The notes below the pieces were generated by a model. It made no database searches. It had not been told where the DNA came from and saw only the letters and a program-made list of their open reading frames with translations. Below, one piece after another: positions 43,055 through 48,714 of a stretch of DNA of 48,714 nucleotides. Origin of the DNA: Candidatus Kuenenia stuttgartensis (GTDB taxonomy: Bacteria; Planctomycetota; Planctomycetia; Isosphaerales; Isosphaeraceae). The DNA lies in NCBI GenBank assembly GCA_945865635.1, contig CAMBEP010000036.1, forward strand, positions 1 to 48,714. Reading direction: 5' to 3'. Position numbers and translations under genes: made by a program. The first letter of the stretch is position 1; each line of letters opens with the position of its first letter.

Positions 43055-43082
43055 AAGCCCTGGCTATTGGTCGGGGCTTTCG
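43055..43082 (+). terminator. Weak terminator-like hairpin after tRNA-Val
   Basis: AAGCCC (43055-43060) can pair with GGGCTT (43074-43079), followed by only a few T. The match is imperfect in length. Confidence 0.35.
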
Positions 43083-43132
43083 CATTGGTTTCGGATTCTT
43101 TTTCCGTCAGAAGCCGATAAGGGCCAAACCAA

Positions 43133-43513
43133 TTGAGCTATATAGCGTTAGCCACAAATCAGTTTGAGCCTGTGATGGAGTTTTATGTGGAGCGGCTTGG
43201 GCTTCGCTTGATTGACCAGTTTGACCGACCGGGAGCCAGGGGGGCTCATATTGACCTTGGCTCGGGTTGCAGGCTGGAAATTATTGACGCACGAAGTCAG
43301 GCCCGCCCGATGACGCTTCATGAACGAGCCGACGACCGCGTGCACATTGTGATCGAGACGGTGGATATCTTGAGCGATAGCAAACGATTAGGTCTTCCTG
43401 AACCGAAGCCGACGAGTTGGGGGGCCCGAGTGGTCACCCTGCGGGATCCTGATGGAGTGAGTGTCTGGTTTTTGGAGTGGGAGAGGGCTGTGAGCCCTGA
43501 CGAACTGTCATAA
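43133..43513 (+). CDS. VOC (glyoxalase/bleomycin-resistance) family protein
   Basis: 126-aa single-module VOC protein with MEFYVERLGLRLIDQFD, AHIDLGSGCRLEIID, the strand DRVHIVIETVD and the terminal VVTLRDPDGVSVWFLEWE. The DPDG-x-x-x-x-FLE end is typical. Metal ligand positions include a His in VHIVIE and the Glu in FLEWE. Substrate unknown. The start is the TTG at 43133 (with GATAAGGG upstream), because no ATG precedes the first strand. Confidence 0.8.
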   Translation: MSYIALATNQFEPVMEFYVERLGLRLIDQFDRPGARGAHIDLGSGCRLEIIDARSQARPMTLHERADDRVHIVIETVDILSDSKRLGLPEPKPTSWGARVVTLRDPDGVSVWFLEWERAVSPDELS

Positions 43514-43634
43514 AAACCGTGCTCCCAGAGGTTTTTCCCTTGAGTAATGCGGACCCATTGCAGATAATAGACCATGAAAGTGTGTGATTGACACGCTTGC
43601 CCACGCCTGTGGAATCTCGCCTGGAGACAATCCT

Positions 43635-46139
43635 TTGAGACCCCCTAAGCTCTTTTTCTGCATCATGTTGGCTTTAAATGTGGGGCTTTTTGCAAGCCCC
43701 TATGCAGGGGCTTTGGAAGCGCCTTTGCAGGATGCTGCGGCCTTGAAAGAGTTTCGGAAGTCGGTCTTGCCGATTTTGAAATCCAAGTGCCTGAAGTGCC
43801 ATGGTCTGGACGAGAAAATCAAAGGCGGTCTGAGGCTGACCAGTCGCGAGAATATTCTCAAGGGCGGCGATAGTGGGCCTGCGATTGATACGGACGACCT
43901 TCCGGGATCGGTTTTGCTTCAGGCGGTGCATTATGATGGCTTGGAGATGCCGCCATCGGGGAGGCTTCCGGAGAAGGAGGTCAGGGCCCTTGAGAGCTGG
44001 GTGAAGTCTGGTGCGCCTTGGCCGCAGGGTCTGGATCTGGCGAAGGTTACGATTGGCAAGATCACGGAGGAAGACCGTGCCTATTGGGCCTATCAGGCGC
44101 CCTTGAAGCTGAATCCCCCGAAGGTGTCGAAGTCTGACTGGGTCAAGTCGCCGATTGATGCCTTTATTTTGGCGGATCTTGAGTCGAGAAAATTGACACC
44201 TGCTCCCCAGGCGGACCGTCGGTCATTGATCCGTCGGCTTTATTTTGATCTGATAGGTTTGCCGCCGAAACCTGAAGAAGTGGAAGCTTTTGTGGCGGAT
44301 AAGGACGCCTCGGCCTATGAGAAACTGATTGATCGGCTGATGGCCAGCGAGAGCTATGGCGAGCGATGGGGGCGGCATTGGCTGGATGTGGTACGGTTTG
44401 CCGAAACGAATGGATATGAGCGGGACGGGATCAAGCCTTATGCTTGGCGATATCGGGATTATGTGATTCGCAGCTTCAATTCTGACAAGCCTTTTGACAC
44501 ATTTGTACGTGAGCAGATTGCCGGCGACGAGCTGGCCAAAAAAACATGGAATGCGGATGCAGTGATAGCGGCAGGTTATTACCGGTTGGGGGTTTGGGAC
44601 GACGAGCCGGCCGACCCTCTGCAAGCTCGTTATGACGAGCTTGACGATGTGGTGGCGACGACCGCCCAAACCTTTCTGGGCATGACGATGAACTGCGCCC
44701 GCTGCCACGACCATAAGATTGACCCGATTCCGCAGCGCGACTATTACCGCTTCCTCTCGTTTTTCTCCGACATGCCGCGTTATTCCAATGATCGTAATGT
44801 CAGATCATCAAACACGTTGACCGACATCAGCACGCTTGAGCAGAAGAAGGCCTACGAGGCACGTTTCAAGGCTGATGAGCAAGAGATTCAAGCCTTGACG
44901 CGGAAGATGGAGGTGATTGAAAATGCGGCGATCAAGACGATGCCGGCCGAGGAACAGAGGGCGGCAGAGGGGCTTGACCGGCCGCAGGTTGTAAAAAAGC
45001 TGAAAGAGTTTACAAGTGCAGAGGATTGGGCGACTTATCAGTCGTTGCGCAAGCTTCGTACGGATTTGGAACGCAAGCCTGATCCGCGCACGGAGCTGGC
45101 CATGTCGGTAAATAATGTGATGGTTCGACCTTCGGCGACGTTTATTTTGGCCAGGGGCAATCCGCATTCCCCCACAACGGAGGTGACGCCTGGTTTCCCC
45201 TCCGTGATTCATGAAGGGCAGCCGAAGCTGCCGGAACCCGACGAGAAGTCAAAAATCGCGGGCCGTAGAACGGCGCTTGCGGATTGGATTGTAAGCCCAT
45301 CAAACCCATTGACGGCAAGGGTTTTCGTGAACCGATTGTGGCAGTACCATTTTGGTCGGGGGATTGTGGCGACGCCGAACGACTTTGGTCAGTTTGGAGA
45401 TCGGCCATCGCATCCGGAGCTTCTCGACTGGCTGGCGAACGACTTTGTGGCTGGTGGCTGGAAGGTCAAGCGGATGCACAAGTTGATCTGCATGTCATCG
45501 GCCTATAAGATGTCGTGCAAGCCTGATTCGAGCGGGATGGAATTGGATCCATCGAACCAGTTTTTGTGGCGTTATCCGATTCGCCGACTGACAGCGGAAG
45601 AGCTTCGGGACAGCATGCTTGAAGTGTCGGGAATTCTGGATCGGCGGATGCATGGCGAGAGTGTCTATCCGAAGATTCCGAAAGAGGTTCTGGCAGGTCA
45701 GTCGATACCTGGAAACGGCTGGCCGGTTTCGAAGCCGGAGGATTCCAACCGACGGTCGATTTATGTGCATGTGAAGCGATCGCTTCGGCTTCCGATCCTT
45801 TCAATGTATGACCAGGCGGACACGGACACGAGTTGCCCAACCCGTTATGTCACCACGGTTCCGACGCAGGCCCTGAATCTTTTCAATGGCCGTTTCACGC
45901 AGGAGACGGCGTCGGCCTTTGCGGCCCGGCTTCTGAAGGAAGAGCCGACGGATGAAAAGGCGAGGGTGGTTCGGGCGATTCGACTAACGACGGGGCGAAC
46001 ACCTTCGAAGATTGAAATTCAGGCCGACCTCGACTTTGTTCATGGCTTGATCAAAGATCAGAATTTGTCGGCAGAGAAGGCCTGGATTCAATATGCCGTA
46101 TTGCTTCTGAACACAAACGAGTTTGTCTATCTAGACTAA
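43635..46139 (+). CDS. PSCyt1/DUF1549/DUF1553 planctomycete surface protein with C-type haem motifs
   Basis: Large exported protein of the family found mainly in Planctomycetota, usually next to a DUF1501 gene and thought to act in degradation of polymers, perhaps sulfated polysaccharides. Its 834-aa chain has a signal peptide (KLFFCIMLALNVGLFASPYAGA), PSCyt1 with CLKCHG at residue 52 and LEMPPSGRLPEKE, DUF1549 (RLYFDLIGLPPKP, ERWGRHWLDVVRFAETNG, and CARCHDHKIDPI with a second CXXCH at 354) and DUF1553 at the C-terminus (NRLWQYHFGRGIV, RRLTAEELRDSML). TTG 43635 has GGAG 8 bases upstream; a GTG at 43584 is a weaker alternative. The DUF1501 gene follows after 12 bases. Confidence 0.92.
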   Translation: MRPPKLFFCIMLALNVGLFASPYAGALEAPLQDAAALKEFRKSVLPILKSKCLKCHGLDEKIKGGLRLTSRENILKGGDSGPAIDTDDLPGSVLLQAVHYDGLEMPPSGRLPEKEVRALESWVKSGAPWPQGLDLAKVTIGKITEEDRAYWAYQAPLKLNPPKVSKSDWVKSPIDAFILADLESRKLTPAPQADRRSLIRRLYFDLIGLPPKPEEVEAFVADKDASAYEKLIDRLMASESYGERWGRHWLDVVRFAETNGYERDGIKPYAWRYRDYVIRSFNSDKPFDTFVREQIAGDELAKKTWNADAVIAAGYYRLGVWDDEPADPLQARYDELDDVVATTAQTFLGMTMNCARCHDHKIDPIPQRDYYRFLSFFSDMPRYSNDRNVRSSNTLTDISTLEQKKAYEARFKADEQEIQALTRKMEVIENAAIKTMPAEEQRAAEGLDRPQVVKKLKEFTSAEDWATYQSLRKLRTDLERKPDPRTELAMSVNNVMVRPSATFILARGNPHSPTTEVTPGFPSVIHEGQPKLPEPDEKSKIAGRRTALADWIVSPSNPLTARVFVNRLWQYHFGRGIVATPNDFGQFGDRPSHPELLDWLANDFVAGGWKVKRMHKLICMSSAYKMSCKPDSSGMELDPSNQFLWRYPIRRLTAEELRDSMLEVSGILDRRMHGESVYPKIPKEVLAGQSIPGNGWPVSKPEDSNRRSIYVHVKRSLRLPILSMYDQADTDTSCPTRYVTTVPTQALNLFNGRFTQETASAFAARLLKEEPTDEKARVVRAIRLTTGRTPSKIEIQADLDFVHGLIKDQNLSAEKAWIQYAVLLLNTNEFVYLD

Positions 46140-46151
46140 TAATAAGGGGTT

Positions 46152-47642
46152 ATGATCAAAATGCGAACCAATCAGGATGGATCAGCCCAGTTTTGCCGAC
46201 GAACACGTCGGGAGATGCTTTGGGAGAGCGGAGCCGGTTTTGGCTCAGTGGCATTGACAGGTATGCTTTCCGGCGGTGGCTATTTTGATGGGAGTTTGGA
46301 AGCGGCCGATGGTTCGGGCCTTGCCAAGGCCGCCAACCCGATGGCACCGAAGCCGGCGCATCATCAGCCGAAAGCCAAGGCGGTGATCTTTCTGTTCATG
46401 TATGGCGGCCCAAGCCATATGGATACGTTTGATTACAAGCCGGCGTTATATCCGCTGGATGGCAAGACGATTGACGTGGAGACGTTTGGCCGGGGTGGCC
46501 GGAAGAAGGGCGGTCGGGTGGTGGGTCCGAAGTGGGCGTTCAAGCCTTATGGCGAGTCGGGCAAGATGGTTTCGGATTTATTCCCGAACCTTGGGACGTG
46601 TGTGGACGACATGGCCTTTGTGCATTCGATGTATGCCGAGAGCCCGATTCACGGCTCTGCGATGTTGATGATGAATTCGGGCAAGCTGCTTTCAGGCGCG
46701 CCGGCGATGGGGTCGTGGGTGAACTATGGTCTTGGTTCGGAAAACGAGAACATGCCTGGCTTTGTCGTGATGCTCGACAACAAGGGCGGTCCGATTTCGG
46801 GTGCCAAGAATTGGTCCAGCGGCTACATGCCGGCCGCATATCAGGGCACGGTGATCAAGGCGGATTCGAACCCGATTCTGGATCTGAAACCGGCCGAAGG
46901 TCTGACCGATCCGGTTCAAAGAGCGGTTCTCAAGCACTTGCGGGAGAAGAACATGGAGCATCTGTCCGAACGGTCGGACAACTCCGAGCTGGCTGCACGG
47001 ATCGCAAGCTATGAGCTGGCCTACAAGATGCAGAGCACAGCGCCCGAGGCCGTTGATTTTGCCCAGGAATCCGCAGAAACCAAAGCGCTTTACGGGATGG
47101 ACAACGAACGGACGGCCGACTTTGGTCGTAAATGCTTGCTAGCAAGAAGGTTGGTCGAGCGTGGAGTGAGGTTCATCCAGATTTATTCCGGCGGTGCCCA
47201 TAACGACGACAATTGGGACGCCCACTCCGACATCATTAAGAACCACACTAAGCACGCAGGCGACACAGATAAGCCGATCTCGGGTCTGTTGAAGGATTTG
47301 AAGCGTCGCGGCCTGCTAGATTCGACGATCGTGGTGTGGGGCGGTGAATTTGGTCGTCAGCCGACGGCCGAATACGCTCAGGGGTCAGGCCGGGACCATA
47401 ACAGCTATGGTTTTACGATGTGGCTAGCGGGCGGAGGCATCAAAGGCGGCGTTTCCGTAGGCACAACCGACGAGCTCGGTGCCGCCGCTGTGGACGACCG
47501 TTTCCACGTCAAGAATCTGCATGCTACAATTCTTGATCGAATGGGGCTTGATCCGAATCGGTTGTCGTATTTCTATGGCGGGCTTGACCAGCGTCTGGTG
47601 GGTGTGGAGCCTGTCAATCCGATCCGCAAGATCATGACCTGA
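46152..47642 (+). CDS. DUF1501 family protein, Tat-exported
   Basis: 496-aa partner of the preceding gene. The N-terminus has RRTRREMLWESGAGFG, a twin-arginine-like signal, so the protein is probably exported folded. Alkaline-phosphatase-superfamily-like blocks are FLFMYGGPSHMDTFDYKP, SPIHGSAMLMMNSG, RFIQIYSGGAHNDDNWDAH and VVWGGEFGRQPT, then GRDHNSYGFTMWLAGGG; the Asp/His residues in these blocks are the presumed metal ligands of the sulfatase/phosphatase fold. AAGGGG precedes ATG 46152. It is 12 bases from the PSCyt1/DUF1549 stop and forms an operon with it. Confidence 0.93.
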   Translation: MIKMRTNQDGSAQFCRRTRREMLWESGAGFGSVALTGMLSGGGYFDGSLEAADGSGLAKAANPMAPKPAHHQPKAKAVIFLFMYGGPSHMDTFDYKPALYPLDGKTIDVETFGRGGRKKGGRVVGPKWAFKPYGESGKMVSDLFPNLGTCVDDMAFVHSMYAESPIHGSAMLMMNSGKLLSGAPAMGSWVNYGLGSENENMPGFVVMLDNKGGPISGAKNWSSGYMPAAYQGTVIKADSNPILDLKPAEGLTDPVQRAVLKHLREKNMEHLSERSDNSELAARIASYELAYKMQSTAPEAVDFAQESAETKALYGMDNERTADFGRKCLLARRLVERGVRFIQIYSGGAHNDDNWDAHSDIIKNHTKHAGDTDKPISGLLKDLKRRGLLDSTIVVWGGEFGRQPTAEYAQGSGRDHNSYGFTMWLAGGGIKGGVSVGTTDELGAAAVDDRFHVKNLHATILDRMGLDPNRLSYFYGGLDQRLVGVEPVNPIRKIMT

Positions 47643-47692
47643 CCTGGAATTGGCTAGCGTTTCCCATTGAAAATGAGCTTCCTGGGCTTGCC

Positions 47693-48082
47693 ATGTACGA
47701 GCATCGATCTCGTCCGATTCTGGAACGGTTTCTCTTCGCCAGGCGCATGGTTTCGCATGCCCTGGCGGCATTGCTTCTGCTAGTGGCTTCGTTGGGTATG
47801 GGGGTTGTGGCATATCACGAGCTGGGAGGCCTCAGCTGGGTCGATTCGCTCCTGAATGCTTCGATGATTTTGGGCGGAATGGGGCCCGTGGACCCGTTGC
47901 AGAATACGGCGGTGAAATTGTTTGCATCGTTTTATGCGCTTTTTTCAGGAATTGTCTTTCTGGTGGTTGTCGGAATCGTCATGGCCCCACTGGCGCACCG
48001 GACCTTGCATTTTCTGCACCTGGAAGAAGATGAATCCAGGGCACCTGAGGAAAGGCTGGATGAGCTTGTTTCCAAGCGTTGA
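47693..48082 (+). CDS. Small pore-like membrane protein
   Basis: 129-aa membrane protein with a first helix around 23-42 (ALAALLLLVASLGMGVVAY), a re-entrant-looking segment (LSWVDSLLNASMILGGMGPVDP) and a second helix (LFASFYALFSGIVFLVVVGIVMAP), followed by a charged His-rich tail. The TM-pore-TM layout resembles two-helix K+ channel modules, but the GMGPVD segment replaces the TVGYG selectivity filter, so conduction of K+ is not supported. Function unknown. Begins at ATG 47693, shortly after the DUF1501 gene. Confidence 0.65.
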   Translation: MYEHRSRPILERFLFARRMVSHALAALLLLVASLGMGVVAYHELGGLSWVDSLLNASMILGGMGPVDPLQNTAVKLFASFYALFSGIVFLVVVGIVMAPLAHRTLHFLHLEEDESRAPEERLDELVSKR

Positions 48083-48224
48083 TCTGCAAAAGCCGGACCT
48101 ATGGGAATGTATGGATCGATCCAGAAAGAATTGATGTGATATTGGAATGTCTTGCCAGGAAAGAGTTCAGAAAATAGCCGTTGCTTGAGTCAGGCGGACA
48201 TTTTAAAAAAATGGGTAATCAACC

Positions 48225-48647
48225 ATGGCAAAGCAGATTCAGAAGATCATCGTCTCGGTTAATCCGCCGGAGAAAATGCCAAACTCATTTCAGGCTCCCA
48301 GAATGAGGCTCACGGGGTTGGGCTGGTTTTTGGTTCTTAATGGTCTGCTAATTGTACTTTACACACCGAAGATGATCCTTGGTTTGATCTTGTTTTCGTC
48401 ATCAGCCCTATGGTTTTCAAACGGATTTTTACGTATTTTAAAGTATGCCGTTTTTGAAAGGATCAACGGGCTCTTTATCAATTCTGAGTATAGTAAGATT
48501 CATTGTTATACTCTTCGCGGTCATAAACGACATGTTTTGATCGAAAAAGATACCGGAGGCATCAAAGCGTGCGGTTCAAAGTGTGTGAAGTCAGAGAGGT
48601 GCAAGTCTTCTTCAGATGAAAGGTCCATCGTCTGTAGCCAAAGGTAA
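48225..48647 (+). CDS. Small membrane protein whose 3' end runs into a repeat and intron
   Basis: The 140-aa frame starts at ATG 48225 (MAKQIQKIIVSVNPP) and has one long or two short hydrophobic helices (about 36-66). Residues beyond ~95 (YSKIHCYTLRGHKRHV...) are encoded by a copy of the palindromic repeat and then by the putative group II intron, and their Cys/Lys/Ser-rich character differs from the front part. The natural C-terminus has therefore probably been lost or replaced by insertion, leaving a chimeric or broken gene. No family recognised. Confidence 0.45.
   Translation: MAKQIQKIIVSVNPPEKMPNSFQAPRMRLTGLGWFLVLNGLLIVLYTPKMILGLILFSSSALWFSNGFLRILKYAVFERINGLFINSEYSKIHCYTLRGHKRHVLIEKDTGGIKACGSKCVKSERCKSSSDERSIVCSQR
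48506..48568. repeat. Partial third copy of the palindromic repeat
   Basis: The stretch matches the left arm at 28045-28105 and the reverse of the right arm: TATACTCT-CGCG-CCAT/TCAT-A-GACA-TTTTGATCG then GATACCGGAGGCATCAAAGC. Homology ends sharply at 48568, where the putative intron starts. Confidence 0.65.
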
Positions 48648-48714
48648 CTGCGTCGCCGCGAGGCGGGGTGGGGAGCAACCAGCGGCGAAACGTCAGTCCG
48701 TAACGCAAGTAAAC
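48569..48714 (+). mobile_element. Probable 5' end of a group II intron (continues beyond the window)
   Basis: Starts with GTGCG, the usual 5' boundary of group II introns, exactly where homology to the repeat stops. Downstream, GAGAGGTGCAAGTCTTCTTC resembles the AGGTGCAAGTCCTC segment of domain I in RmInt1-like introns, followed by CCAAAGG-AACTGC and a strongly paired GC-rich run and the GTAACGCAAGT segment. These match my memory of group II intron domain I, not a computed alignment. The intron-encoded reverse transcriptase, if any, would be right of the window. Confidence 0.55.

Noticed and set aside
47693..48082. Potassium channel annotation
   Set aside because: The two-helix plus re-entrant layout is suggestive, but the T-x-G-Y/F-G filter is missing, so I kept only a pore-like description.

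Overview
The window reads as a chromosomal segment of a Planctomycetota bacterium. Diagnostic signs are the adjacent PSCyt1/DUF1549/DUF1553 and DUF1501 genes (43635-47642), two secreted proteins whose N-termini carry the planctomycete-type LE-x-R-x-LL signature, small proteins of planctomycete character, and heavy use of TTG/GTG starts. I cannot place it below phylum level from sequence alone.

Layout. 287-7433 is housekeeping: aroF-tpiA, secG, yicC, gmk-rpoZ and ftsK. 7564-12739 holds two alpha/beta-hydrolase-like proteins, a secreted PQQ-sugar-dehydrogenase-like protein and a sugar phosphate isomerase/epimerase. 12803-17538 is a phosphate uptake operon, pstS-pstC-pstA-pstB, followed by a PhoB-type regulator; no phoU or phoR is present. 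17579-21390 (minus strand) runs from two overlapping HCX5R phosphatases through a translationally coupled thioesterase to folC and a DUF423 gene. 21662-28310 is accessory: a RelA/SpoT-type alarmone synthetase coupled to an unknown 164-aa protein, a dead IS701-type transposase, an AT-rich patch with a strong promoter and a tiny membrane ORF, a Vgb-like secreted beta-propeller, three small orphan ORFs and a large palindromic repeat. 28423-29373 is a divergent glucosamine-6-phosphate deaminase homologue.

30123-39919 is the physiological centre: a cytochrome bc (b6f-like) complex made of a Rieske protein with a long repeat-bearing Ala/Pro N-terminus, a b6-like cytochrome b, a long subunit-IV-like protein and a 1193-aa octaheme cytochrome c with a membrane anchor and coiled coil. 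Two paralogous cupredoxin-like proteins follow and are likely periplasmic electron carriers. 40007-43513 holds a tiny membrane protein, a membrane-anchored coiled-coil protein, a NYN/OST-HTH protein, tRNA-Val(GAC) and a VOC protein. The PSCyt1/DUF1501 pair and a small pore-like membrane protein follow. At the right edge, a further copy of the palindromic repeat is abruptly joined to what looks like the 5' end of a group II intron that continues out of the window.

Most promising for new biology: the SAS plus 164-aa module (21662-22995), the octaheme bc complex with cupredoxins (30123-39919), the overlapping phosphatase pair (19998-21390), and the repeat/group II intron junction (48506-48714). 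All functions are inferred from motifs; no database search was possible.
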